A stretch of DNA of 34,588 bases from JBELMB01 sp042088665 (GTDB lineage Bacteria; Pseudomonadota; Alphaproteobacteria; Rhodobacterales; Rhodobacteraceae). A model generated the notes under the pieces. It had not been told where the DNA came from. It ran no database searches and saw only the letters and a program-made list of their open reading frames with translations. Made by a program: the position numbers and the translations under genes. This document shows positions 17,357 through 25,487 of this stretch, in pieces (the stretch's first letter is position 1; each line of letters opens with the position of its first letter). The stretch lies in NCBI GenBank assembly GCA_042088665.1, contig JBELMB010000043.1:1-34588 (forward strand), read 5' to 3'.

Positions 17357-18247
17357 ATGCGCAACGACATTCCCGGCTTCACCCCCTACATCGCCCAGCT
17401 TGACGGCATCGAGATCGCCTACGAACAAGGTGGCCATGGACCGCCCCTCGTGCTGCTGCACGGGTTTCCCCAGACACGCGCCATGTGGGCTGAGGTCGCG
17501 CCGATGCTGGCGCGCACATTTACCGTCATCGTGCCGGATCTGCGCGGCTACGGTGAAAGCGCCAAACCCCCGGGGATGGAGAATTACAGCTTCCGCGCCA
17601 TGGCGGGGGACGTCACCGCCCTGATGACGCAACTCGGCCACGGGGCGTTTCACCTCGCGGGGCACGACCGGGGCGCGCGCACGGCGCACCGGCTGGCGCT
17701 GGATGCGCCCGAACGGCTGTTGTCGCTTGCCGTGATGGACATCGTGCCCACGCACCACCTGCTCAGCGCGCTCAGCTTCTCCGTGGCGCGCGCCTATTAT
17801 CACTGGTTCTACCTGTCACAGCCCGCCCCGTTCCCGGAAACCATGATCGCCGCAGACCCGGACGCCTATTACGAAAGCTGCCTGCTGGGCTTTGGTGCGG
17901 CCAGCATCGGCGATTTTCGCCAGATCGCCGCGTATCGTACGGCATGGGCAGATCCGGACTGTCGCCGCGCCATGTGTGACGATTACCGCGCAGCCATCGA
18001 CGTGGATTTCTCGCTGGATGCCGCGGACCTTGACCGACAAGTCACCACCCCATCGCTGGTGCTTTATGGCAAGGAGGGCGCCATGGCGCGCTCCTGCGAC
18101 GTGCCCGCCACATGGGTGCCGCGCCTGCGCCAGATGCAATCCGAAGCGATCCCCGGCGGGCATTTCTTTGTCGACCAGTCACCGCAAGAGACCGCCGCGG
18201 CGCTTGGGCGTTTTCTCACGGCTGTGGCGTCGCCTCCCCGGGGGTGA
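17357..18247 (+). CDS. alpha/beta hydrolase of the fluoroacetate/haloacetate dehalogenase family
   Basis: This cytosolic enzyme is predicted to replace a halogen on a short 2-haloacid with hydroxyl. Counting from M at 17357 (296 aa), the residues that define fluoroacetate dehalogenase are all present with the right spacing: nucleophile D104 in AGHDRG, carboxylate-binding R105 and R108, second acid D128 (VMDIVP), halide-pocket H149-W150 (YYHWFYLSQPAP) and Y210 (CDDYRA), and base H269 (PGGHFF). The start is uncertain: tandem ATGs at 17303/17306 behind AGGGA would add a 16-18 residue Pro/Ala-rich tail, and the ribosome site at 17357 is weak. Its 3' end overlaps the opposite gene by 32 bases. Epoxide hydrolase or another esterase is the alternative. 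Confidence 0.85.
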   Translation: MRNDIPGFTPYIAQLDGIEIAYEQGGHGPPLVLLHGFPQTRAMWAEVAPMLARTFTVIVPDLRGYGESAKPPGMENYSFRAMAGDVTALMTQLGHGAFHLAGHDRGARTAHRLALDAPERLLSLAVMDIVPTHHLLSALSFSVARAYYHWFYLSQPAPFPETMIAADPDAYYESCLLGFGAASIGDFRQIAAYRTAWADPDCRRAMCDDYRAAIDVDFSLDAADLDRQVTTPSLVLYGKEGAMARSCDVPATWVPRLRQMQSEAIPGGHFFVDQSPQETAAALGRFLTAVASPPRG

Positions 18248-19121
18248 TGGTCTTGCCAAGGTATTTCTTGCGCGCCGCTGGCGGCAGATCGAGGATCAGC
18301 GCCTCGCCCTGCGCGAGAAAGTCAAACGCCAGCTGACAATCGATCCCGCAGGACATGATCGCGTCGTACCAGCGGGCGTTCAGCCCTGTGGCCTCCGGGT
18401 GTCGCTGATCGCGGATAACAAGGCCCGTGGCGAACATCCGGTCCGTTTCCAGCGTCTTGCCCGCCGCCATTTCGGCCAGCATGAACCGCAACATCTGGTG
18501 CGCTTGGGCCTGATAGCGCGGCTGGAACAGCGAATCCGTAAATTCCCACAGAATGTTTTCCTGCACGTGATTGCTCAGGCGCACGGCCATCGCCCCTGCC
18601 TCACCGATCAACCGCGCCTGAATGCCCGGCAGATCGTCATAGGGCACGGTCTGCTTGTCGTCGGTGTACACAAGATAGCGGTGCTTTGCGAGATCGGGGA
18701 ACAGATGCGGCATGGCCTTTGCCACCTTGGCCTGCTGCGCCGCCTCCACCGGATTGCCCGAGATCGGCAGATCCAGGAAAATCGGCTGCCAGCCCAGCGC
18801 AGCCCCCATCTTCAGCGCGTGCCGGTTGTTGGAGACAAAGTAATGCGGCACCCGCCGCGCCTTGTTCTTGCGGTTGAACGTGAGGTTGCGCAGCTTGCCA
18901 CAGAAGGTCGTGTAGACGGCCACATCGCCCTGCGCCTCGGGATACAGCACTTCGCTGCCTGCCAGTTGCGCCTCCAGCGCGCTGCGGTCAAGGCTGGCGC
19001 GGTCAAAGGTGTTGCTGATCGGGTCGAACCGCGCGGCCACCGCCCGCAACCGATCCCGTCGCCAGCGCAGGAACTTGCGGTACTTGGTCAGCGCCCGCAG
19101 CTTGATCAGATCGACGTTCAT
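18216..19121 (-). CDS. glycosyltransferase-like protein (possibly DUF616/TOD1-like)
   Basis: This 301-residue soluble protein starts at the ATG at 19121 behind AAGGGG. From residue 67 it shows a nucleotide-sugar-type pattern: DVAVYTTFCGKLRNLTF, then PHYFVSN (92-98), LGWQPIFLD, and VAKAMPHLFPDLAKHRYLVYTDDK (133-156), where YTDDK could act as a DxD-like metal site. The layout (local aK..PH..f.....yiDg) recalls the DUF616 glycosyltransferase-like family, but I cannot confirm membership. It is divergent from the glycosyltransferase gene at 19237, with 115 bases between them. The pair may modify a common surface glycan. Confidence 0.6.
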   Translation of the reverse strand: MNVDLIKLRALTKYRKFLRWRRDRLRAVAARFDPISNTFDRASLDRSALEAQLAGSEVLYPEAQGDVAVYTTFCGKLRNLTFNRKNKARRVPHYFVSNNRHALKMGAALGWQPIFLDLPISGNPVEAAQQAKVAKAMPHLFPDLAKHRYLVYTDDKQTVPYDDLPGIQARLIGEAGAMAVRLSNHVQENILWEFTDSLFQPRYQAQAHQMLRFMLAEMAAGKTLETDRMFATGLVIRDQRHPEATGLNARWYDAIMSCGIDCQLAFDFLAQGEALILDLPPAARKKYLGKTITPGEATPQP

Positions 19122-19236
19122 GCCTCGCCCCTTCGCGGTCGGTTCTGCCTCTTTGTGTATCCGTCGCCAGCAGGCCGCATGCAAGCCGCTTGCGGGCCGG
19201 GGGGCCTTGGCCCAAAAAGAAGCGCAAGGAGAGGTC

Positions 19237-20100
19237 ATGCTGACGAAACGGATCTGCTTTTTCTGGGCTCAGGGAGAGGCCGCCGCCCCCGATCTGGTAA
19301 AGCGCTGCTGGGCCGCCTGGGCCCGGATGAACCCCGACTGGCAGGTCGGGATTTCCGACGCGTCCGACGCGCAGAAGGCCTTTGAGGCGCGTGGCATCGC
19401 GCATCCGCCGCAAACCCTGCAGGGGCAAGCCGACATCTTTCGCCTGCACACCCTGTGCGAAGGCGGTGGCATCTACTGCGATGCGGCCACGATCCCGATC
19501 CTGCCGCTGTCCGACTGGATCGAACCACTGGCGGCCGAGGGCTTTTTCGCCTTTCACGACCCTTATCGACGCCGCCCCGTCGAGAACTGGTTCCTCGTGT
19601 CGACACCGGGGCACCCCATCATGACCGCATGGATGGCGGCGACGGTCGCCTATTGGCAAGTGCCCCGCCGTCCACAATTTGCCCGACGGGAGCTGAACCC
19701 CGGGGCCAAGGGGGCGCTGTCTTGCCGGGTCACCTCTGCGCGGATGCGGCTGATGGGGCGGGTGCCGCGGTCGAAATCCGTGATCGAACCAAAGGACCGG
19801 CCCTGGTCGGTCGCACCCGGCGGGGGCGCGGACCGGCCCGTGCATCCCTATTTCTGGCCGCACTACCTCTTTGATCACATGCTGCGCAGCGATGCCGCGG
19901 TGCGCGCCGCCTGGGCGCAAACGCCCAAACTGGGCTCTTACAAGGACCTGATGCTGCGCCACTGGAAACGCGACTATGCCGACATGACGGCGATGGACCT
20001 GCAAACGCTGACCGCGGGTTCTCGCATGCAAAAACTGGCCTTGAACGCGCCCCTGCCCGCGCCTCTTCTGGACAGGCTGCTGCCCAGACATCCGGGATAG
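19237..20100 (+). CDS. glycosyltransferase, capsular-polysaccharide-synthesis (Caps_synth) type
   Basis: This 287-residue protein has the conserved block QADIFRLHTLCEGGGIYCDA (residues 64-83) followed by ATIPILPL. The GGxYxDAxx form fits the GT32/Caps_synth families, in which D82 helps bind the metal and sugar nucleotide; the second Asp of a full DxD is Ala here. HDPYRRRPVENWFLVSTPGHPIM (107-129) matches the usual acceptor-side segment. AAGGAGAGG precedes the ATG at 19237. It likely transfers a sugar in the cytosol to a surface polysaccharide or small acceptor; the specificity is unknown. It sits between an ABC binding protein and its permeases. Confidence 0.75.
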   Translation: MLTKRICFFWAQGEAAAPDLVKRCWAAWARMNPDWQVGISDASDAQKAFEARGIAHPPQTLQGQADIFRLHTLCEGGGIYCDAATIPILPLSDWIEPLAAEGFFAFHDPYRRRPVENWFLVSTPGHPIMTAWMAATVAYWQVPRRPQFARRELNPGAKGALSCRVTSARMRLMGRVPRSKSVIEPKDRPWSVAPGGGADRPVHPYFWPHYLFDHMLRSDAAVRAAWAQTPKLGSYKDLMLRHWKRDYADMTAMDLQTLTAGSRMQKLALNAPLPAPLLDRLLPRHPG

Positions 20101-20176
20101 GGACGCGAACTGCCCGTCAAGGACGCACCTCGACCGGCGGGGACCGGAACGTGGCCACACCGTGCGGCCGCTGTTG

Positions 20177-20194
20177 GTCGGGGTTCACCCCGAC
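20177..20194. promoter_or_regulatory. inverted repeat IR2 upstream of the ABC permease operon
   Basis: GTCGGGGT-TC-ACCCCGAC is a perfect 8+8 inverted repeat with a 2-base spacer, 58 bases before the ATG at 20253. Its 14-base core CGGGGTTCACCCCG differs from the core of IR1 (15475-15492) at one central base. Confidence 0.4.
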
Positions 20195-20252
20195 TTCCCC
20201 CCGGCTGCCAACCCGCGCTATAAGCGGTCATGACACGCAGCGCGAAGGTCCC

Positions 20253-21194
20253 ATGCTCACCTACCTGATCCGACGCCTGATCTCCCTGATCCTCAGCCTG
20301 GCCGTAGCCTCGCTGGTGATCTTCATGGTGGTCGAAGTGGCCCCCGGCGACCCCGCGGCCTATATGCTGGGCGTCAATGCACAGCCCGAAACCCTGGCTG
20401 CGCTGCGCGAGGACCTCGGGTTGAACCAGCCAAAGATCCAGCGCTATTTCGCTTGGGTCGGCGGTCTGGTCACCGGCGATTTCGGCGTCTCCTATACCTA
20501 CCGCACCCCGGTTGCAGAGCTGGTCTCCGATCGGCTCTGGGTCTCGCTTCCCCTTGCGGTCTACGCGCTGGTCCTCGCCGTGGTCGTGGCCTTGCCAGCG
20601 GGTCTCATCGCCGCCGCCCAGCGCGGGCAGGTCCCGGACGTGGCCGTGATGGGCGCCACGCAGCTGGGCATCGCCGTGCCGAATTTCTGGTTCGCGATGT
20701 TGCTGGTGGCGCTTTTCGCGATCACATGGCGGATCTTTCCCTCCGGCGGATTTCCCGGCTGGGACAACCCGGCAGAGGCCCTGCGCGCGCTGACCTTGCC
20801 GGCCATTGCCCTCGCCCTGCCGCAGGCCGCAATCCTCGCCCGGATCCTGCGCTCTGCCCTCATCGACGCGTTGGCAGAGGATTACATCCGAACCGCGCGC
20901 GCCAAAGGTCTGTCGCGCAGGCAAGCGCTTTGGCGGCACGGGTTGCGCAACGCGCTGATCCCGGTTCTGACGCTGCTGGGTTTGCAGTTTTCCTTTCTCA
21001 TGGCCGGGGCAATCATCATCGAACAGGTCTTTTACCTGCCCGGACTCGGGCGGCTGATCTTTCAAAGCATCTCGCAGCGGGACCTGATCACAGTGGAATC
21101 GGTGGTCATGCTGCTTGTCTTTGCGGTGATCCTTGTAAACTTCCTTACGGATCTCGCCTATGCCATCGCCGACCCAAGGTTGCGCCGCAAATGA
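20253..21194 (+). CDS. ABC transporter permease, DppB type
   Basis: This inner-membrane channel subunit of a peptide-type importer (313 aa) has the typical N-terminus MLTYLIRRLISLILSLAVAS, about six helices, and the EAA loop EDYIRTARAKGLSRRQALWR that docks on the ATPase. The C-terminal LLGLQFSFLMAGAIIIEQVFYLPGLG is the family hallmark. AAGGT precedes the ATG. It overlaps the next permease gene by ATGA, so translation is coupled. The substrate is presumably delivered by the binding protein at 15599-17068, since no other is present. Confidence 0.92.
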   Translation: MLTYLIRRLISLILSLAVASLVIFMVVEVAPGDPAAYMLGVNAQPETLAALREDLGLNQPKIQRYFAWVGGLVTGDFGVSYTYRTPVAELVSDRLWVSLPLAVYALVLAVVVALPAGLIAAAQRGQVPDVAVMGATQLGIAVPNFWFAMLLVALFAITWRIFPSGGFPGWDNPAEALRALTLPAIALALPQAAILARILRSALIDALAEDYIRTARAKGLSRRQALWRHGLRNALIPVLTLLGLQFSFLMAGAIIIEQVFYLPGLGRLIFQSISQRDLITVESVVMLLVFAVILVNFLTDLAYAIADPRLRRK

Positions 21195-22006
21195 ACCGTG
21201 CCCTGATCATAGGTGCGGCGCTCAGCGCAGTCTTCGTGTGCGCCGCTGCGCTGTCCTTTGTCTGGACGCCCTACGATGTGACCACAATGGACATTCCGGA
21301 CCGGCTGCAGCCGCCCTCCGGGGGGCATCTGCTGGGCACGGATCACTTTGGCCGCGATATCCTGTCGATGCTCATGGTGGGTGCGCGCACCTCCATTGCG
21401 GTGGCGCTTGTGGCCGTGGCCATCGGAGCCGGACTGGGCATTCCGCTGGGCCTCGCGGCGGCGGCACGGCACGGCAGTTGGCTCGACGAAGTGATCTCGC
21501 GCACGTCGGACCTTGTCTTTGCTTTCCCCAGCCTCGTGATCGCGATCCTTATCACGGCCACCTTTGGCCCCTCTGCGCTGAACGCGATCCTTGCAATCGG
21601 GATCTTCAACATCCCGGTCTTTGCGCGTCTGACACGGGGGGCGGCCCTGTCGCTGTGGCAAAGGGAATTCATCCTCGCTGCGCGCACCTGCGGCAAGTCT
21701 GCCGCGCGCATCAGCGCCGAGCACGTGCTGCCCAACATTGCCAACCTGCTGATCGTGCAATCCACCATCCAGTTCTCGCTGGGCATCCTTGCGGAGGCCG
21801 GTCTCAGCTACGTGGGTCTGGGGGCGCAGCCGCCCACGCCAAGCTGGGGGCGGATGCTGGCAGATGCCCAGACGCTGATCACGCTCGCGCCGCACACGGC
21901 AGTGATCCCCGGGCTGACCATTGTCGGCATGGTGTTGGGGCTGAACCTGCTGGGCGACGGGTTGCGCGATGCGCTTGATCCGCGGCTGAAGGTGTTGCGC
22001 ACATGA
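21191..22006 (+). CDS. ABC transporter permease, DppC type
   Basis: This second membrane subunit (271 aa) carries the DppC-type landmarks LLGTDHFGRDILSMLMVGARTS (residues 50-71), the EAA loop REFILAARTCGKSAARISAEH and AEAGLSYVGLGAQPPTPSWGRML. It starts inside the stop codon of the DppB gene and ends with another ATGA overlap into the ATPase gene, so the three membrane-side subunits are made as a coupled set. It lacks the longer N-terminal tail seen in many DppC proteins. Confidence 0.92.
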   Translation: MNRALIIGAALSAVFVCAAALSFVWTPYDVTTMDIPDRLQPPSGGHLLGTDHFGRDILSMLMVGARTSIAVALVAVAIGAGLGIPLGLAAAARHGSWLDEVISRTSDLVFAFPSLVIAILITATFGPSALNAILAIGIFNIPVFARLTRGAALSLWQREFILAARTCGKSAARISAEHVLPNIANLLIVQSTIQFSLGILAEAGLSYVGLGAQPPTPSWGRMLADAQTLITLAPHTAVIPGLTIVGMVLGLNLLGDGLRDALDPRLKVLRT

Positions 22007-23676
22007 GCGCCCCGGCCTCAAACCTATCCTCCCGTTCGGCGCGCACTGCGGGCCCGCCCCCGGTTCCCGGGAGCGCCCCGGATACCGTGCTCGAGATCGA
22101 GAACCTCGACATCACGCTGGGTGACACACAGCTGCTTGAGAACGTCAGCCTGAGCATCGGCGCGGGCGAGATCCTCGCCCTCACTGGTGAATCCGGCTCC
22201 GGAAAATCGCTCACCGCGCTGGCTGCCATGGGTCTTTTGCCGCGCAGCATGCGCACGCATGGCGCCATACGCCTTTCCGGTCAGGACCTGCTGTCCCTGC
22301 GCGAGACGGCGCTCTGCGCCATTCGCGGCAAGGACATCGGCATGGTGTTCCAGGAGCCGATGACCGCGCTCAACCCGCTGCAGACCATCGGCGCCCAAAT
22401 CGCAGAGACCATTCGCCAGCACGCCGCCCCACCCCTGCGCGCCACGGAGCGCACCCGCGATCTGCTAGACCGCGTGGGTCTCGACCTGCCCGAAAGCCGC
22501 TATCCGCACGAGTTGTCCGGCGGTCAGCGTCAGCGCGTGGTCATCGCCATTGCACTGGCCATGCGACCGCGCCTGATCATCGCCGATGAACCGACGACCG
22601 CGCTGGACGTGACCACGCAAGCGCAGATCCTCAACCTGCTCCGGGACCTGACCCGCGGGGACGGCATCAGCCTGCTGATGATCACCCATGATCTAGCGGT
22701 GATCGCGGGCATGGCGGACCGCATCGCCGTGATGCAAAACGGCCGTGTGGTGGAAACCGCGCCAACCGCAGAGTTGCTGGCCCGCCCCCGCCATCCCTAC
22801 AGTCAGGCCCTGCTTGCCGCGTCAGCGCATCAGGCGCGCCTGCCCGAACATGCTCCGGGCAAGGCGCTGCTTTCGGCGCGGCGGGTGCGTTGCAGCTATC
22901 CTTTGCCTCGCGCGCACCCCTTTGCCAAACCGCGCAGCTTCACCGCTGTCCGGGATGTGTCCTTCACCGTGCACAGCGGTGAGCGCGTCGGCCTGGTCGG
23001 GGAATCCGGTTGCGGGAAATCCACCCTGACCCGCGCGCTCCTGGGATTGCATCCGCTGGCCGGCGGCGAGATCAGCCTCGACGGTATCGCGATGACCTCT
23101 GACCAGCGGCCTACGCGCGCCACGCAGGCCCGGATCCAGGTTGTTTTTCAGGATCCTTACGGCAGCTTCAATCCCCGCCACCGGGTGGCGCGTCTGCTGA
23201 CGGAACCCTTTCACCTGCTCGACACCCCTCCCAAAGGCGTCGTGCGGCGGGACGCCATTGCCGATGCGCTGACCGCCGTCGGCCTGTCCCCCGATGACGC
23301 GCAAAAGCACATCCATGCCTTTTCGGGCGGCCAGCGGCAGCGCCTGGCCATTGCCCGTGCGCTGATCATCAACCCGGCCCTGATTGTCTTTGACGAAGCG
23401 GTATCCGCGCTCGATGTGCGTGTCCGCGCGCAGATCCTCGATCTTTTGGCAGATCTGTCCAGAACCCGCCAACTGGCCTGGCTGTTCATCTCTCACGACT
23501 TGTCCGTCGTCCGCTCCATCACCGATCGGGTCATGGTCATGCAAGCTGGCGAGATTGTCGAAGAGGGTCCGACCCGGCGCTTGTTCGACGCCCCCCAACA
23601 TCCCTACACGCAAAGCCTGCTGGCCGCGGCGCCCCGCCTGCCGGACACCGCAGCACTGTCAGCGCCACAAGACTGA
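22003..23676 (+). CDS. fused double ATPase of a peptide-type ABC importer (DppD-DppF fusion)
   Basis: This 557-residue cytoplasmic protein contains two complete ABC domains. The first has Walker A GESGSGKS (62-69), signature LSGGQ (171-175) and Walker B LIIADEP (191-197). The second has Walker A GESGCGKS (333-340), signature FSGGQ (440-444) and Walker B LIVFDEA (460-466). The oligopeptide/dipeptide C-terminal tail HPYTQSLLAAAP follows each half. The first 28 residues are Ser/Pro/Ala-rich and unlike the family; a GTG at 22087 could be the true start, but the ATGA overlap favours 22003. Confidence 0.93.
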   Translation: MSAPASNLSSRSARTAGPPPVPGSAPDTVLEIENLDITLGDTQLLENVSLSIGAGEILALTGESGSGKSLTALAAMGLLPRSMRTHGAIRLSGQDLLSLRETALCAIRGKDIGMVFQEPMTALNPLQTIGAQIAETIRQHAAPPLRATERTRDLLDRVGLDLPESRYPHELSGGQRQRVVIAIALAMRPRLIIADEPTTALDVTTQAQILNLLRDLTRGDGISLLMITHDLAVIAGMADRIAVMQNGRVVETAPTAELLARPRHPYSQALLAASAHQARLPEHAPGKALLSARRVRCSYPLPRAHPFAKPRSFTAVRDVSFTVHSGERVGLVGESGCGKSTLTRALLGLHPLAGGEISLDGIAMTSDQRPTRATQARIQVVFQDPYGSFNPRHRVARLLTEPFHLLDTPPKGVVRRDAIADALTAVGLSPDDAQKHIHAFSGGQRQRLAIARALIINPALIVFDEAVSALDVRVRAQILDLLADLSRTRQLAWLFISHDLSVVRSITDRVMVMQAGEIVEEGPTRRLFDAPQHPYTQSLLAAAPRLPDTAALSAPQD

Positions 23677-23751
23677 CCCGCACCCCAGAACCTGCTGGAC
23701 CTTTCGGCCACAGCCGGGGAAAACTGCGCAACAGGGGAAACGGGAGACACC

Positions 23752-24480
23752 ATGCGCTTTGAAAACCGAACCGCCATCGTCACGGGCGGGGCCTCCGGCA
23801 TCGGACTGACCATCGCCAACCGTCTCGCCCGCGAAGGCGCGGCGGTCACCGTCTGGGACATCAGCCCCGACAACCTTGCCACTTTGGATGGCACGCCGTT
23901 GGCGCCACGCCAAATCGACGTCACGGATCCCGACGAGGTCGCCAATGCGCTTGCCGAAGACAGCGCGCGCATGGGCGGTCTGGACACCATGGTCTGTTCG
24001 GCTGGCATCACCGGCCCCAACACCACCGTGATCGACTACCCCATTGACGCATGGCGCAGGGTCTTCGACCTCAATGTCCACGGGCTTTTCTACTGCAACC
24101 GCGCCGCTGCCGCCGCAATGCGCCCCGGCGGCTTTGGTCGCATTGTCAACATCGCCTCCGTCGCCGGAAAGGAAGGCAATCCCAATGCCTCTGCCTATTC
24201 CGCCTCCAAGGCGGCCGTCATTGGCCTGACCAAATCGCTGGGCAAGGAACTCGCCGAGACGCAGATCACGGTCAACGCCATCGCCCCCGCCGCCGTGCAC
24301 ACCGCAATCTTTGACCAGATGTCCGAGGAACACATCGCCTACATGAAATCCAAGATCCCCATGGGCCGATTCGGCACCATGGAGGAAATTGCGGCCATGG
24401 CTTGCTGGCTCGCGTCGCATGAGGCGTCCTTTACAACCGGGGCCTGTTTTGACCAGTCAGGCGGGCGCGCCACCTATTAA
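23752..24480 (+). CDS. short-chain dehydrogenase/reductase (first of two)
   Basis: This 242-residue classical SDR is NAD(P)-dependent. The cofactor motif TGGASGIG is at 11-18, D36 ends strand 2 and suggests preference for NAD(H), and the catalytic residues are S136, Y149 and K153 (YSASK). The usual NNAG is CSAG here. It resembles 3-oxoacyl-ACP reductase-type enzymes, but the substrate cannot be inferred. GGGAG precedes the ATG. It lies 75 bases after the ABC ATPase gene and 70 before a second SDR, probably serving the catabolism of whatever the transporter imports. Confidence 0.9.
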   Translation: MRFENRTAIVTGGASGIGLTIANRLAREGAAVTVWDISPDNLATLDGTPLAPRQIDVTDPDEVANALAEDSARMGGLDTMVCSAGITGPNTTVIDYPIDAWRRVFDLNVHGLFYCNRAAAAAMRPGGFGRIVNIASVAGKEGNPNASAYSASKAAVIGLTKSLGKELAETQITVNAIAPAAVHTAIFDQMSEEHIAYMKSKIPMGRFGTMEEIAAMACWLASHEASFTTGACFDQSGGRATY

Positions 24481-24493
24481 GACGCTTGAAACG

Positions 24494-24522
24494 GGCCCCG
24501 TGGCAAAGGACAACACGGGGCC
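24494..24522 (+). terminator. hairpin between the two SDR genes
   Basis: GGCCCCGTG (24494-24502) pairs perfectly with CACGGGGCC (24514-24522) around an 11-base loop, followed by AGAATTTAG. This is a strong 9-pair stem with a poor U-tract. It may dampen read-through from SDR 1 into SDR 2 rather than stop it. Confidence 0.4.
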
Positions 24523-24550
24523 AGAATTTAGACGAACAGGACGGACGAAC

Positions 24551-25291
24551 ATGCGGCTAGAGGGAAAGACAGCCATAGTCACCGGCGCAGGCTCCGGCTT
24601 TGGCGCAGGCATCGCGCGACGCTTCGCCAGCGAGGGCGCCGCGGTGGTGGTGGCAGACATCAACAAGGACGCCGCAGAGACGGTCGCACAAGAGATCGGT
24701 GGCTTGCCGGCCCATGCGGATGTCTCCAATGGCGAAAGCGTAACCACGATGATCGAATGGGCTCAGTCCCAACTCGGCCTGCCCGACATTCTCGTGAACA
24801 ACGCCGGGATCACCCATATGCCCGCAGCGCTCGAAGAGGTCTCCGAAGAGGACTTCGACCGCGTCTTTGCCGTGAACTGCAAATCGGTCTACCTGACCGC
24901 CCGCGCCGTTGTGCCAAAATTCAAGGCCAATGGAACAGGCACCATTCTGAACATCGCCTCCACCGCCGCGGTCTCGCCTCGTCCACGGTTGAACTGGTAC
25001 AATGCCTCAAAGGGCTGGATGACCACGGCGACGCAAGCCATGGCCATCGAACTGGCCCCCTTTGGCATCCGGGTGAACGCACTCAACCCGGTCGCGGGGG
25101 ACACGCCACTCCTGACCAGTTTCATGGGGGAGGACACGCCTGAAATGCGTGCGAAATTCCTCTCCACGATCCCGCTGGGCCGCTTCTCGACGCCCGAGGA
25201 CCTTGGCAATGCGGCGCTTTTCCTGTGCTCGCAGGAGGCCAGCATGATCACCGGTGTCTGCATGGAAGTGGATGGCGGACGCACAATCTGA
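24551..25291 (+). CDS. short-chain dehydrogenase/reductase (second of two)
   Basis: This 246-residue classical SDR has TGAGSGFG at 11-18, D36 after strand 2 (NAD preference), NNAG at 83-86, and catalytic S137, Y150 and K154. Glucose 1-dehydrogenase-like and 3-oxoacyl-ACP-reductase-like proteins share this form; the substrate is unknown. The start at 24551 gives the usual family N-terminus MRLEGKTAIVTG; an in-frame upstream extension would overlap the previous gene and has no homology-like content. AGGA lies rather far upstream. The gene is clearly a diverged paralogue of its neighbour, not a recent copy. Confidence 0.9.
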   Translation: MRLEGKTAIVTGAGSGFGAGIARRFASEGAAVVVADINKDAAETVAQEIGGLPAHADVSNGESVTTMIEWAQSQLGLPDILVNNAGITHMPAALEEVSEEDFDRVFAVNCKSVYLTARAVVPKFKANGTGTILNIASTAAVSPRPRLNWYNASKGWMTTATQAMAIELAPFGIRVNALNPVAGDTPLLTSFMGEDTPEMRAKFLSTIPLGRFSTPEDLGNAALFLCSQEASMITGVCMEVDGGRTI

Positions 25292-25396
25292 TCCCGGGCG
25301 AAACCGCACGGAACTCAACCGGTTGACACCGGGCCTGCCATCGAAGGCCCGCCCCTTACCCCATGTTTCTCTGTTTCCGAAATACTCTGGGGTGAG

Positions 25397-25438
25397 GCCG
25401 CAGGCCGAGGGGCAAAGCCCCTCTTGGCGCTTGCCAAG
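25397..25438 (+). repeat. cluster of hairpins, probable Rhodobacteraceae intergenic element
   Basis: In the 196-base gap after SDR 2, GAGGGGC-AAA-GCCCCTC (25407-25423) is followed directly by CTTGGC-GCTT-GCCAAG (25423-25438). A small GGCC-GCA-GGCC stem (25397-25406 region) comes just before, behind the string CCGAAATACTC. From memory this string, with the hairpin, recurs in intergenic regions of roseobacters. It may terminate SDR transcription. Confidence 0.5.
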
Positions 25439-25487
25439 CCAGCAGCGGAACGGGACACTGAGTCCACATGCACAACAAGGTATCCCC

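Noticed and set aside
23752..25291. Recent tandem duplication of the SDR genes
   Set aside because: The two proteins share only family motifs; their sequences and lengths differ throughout, so they are old paralogues.
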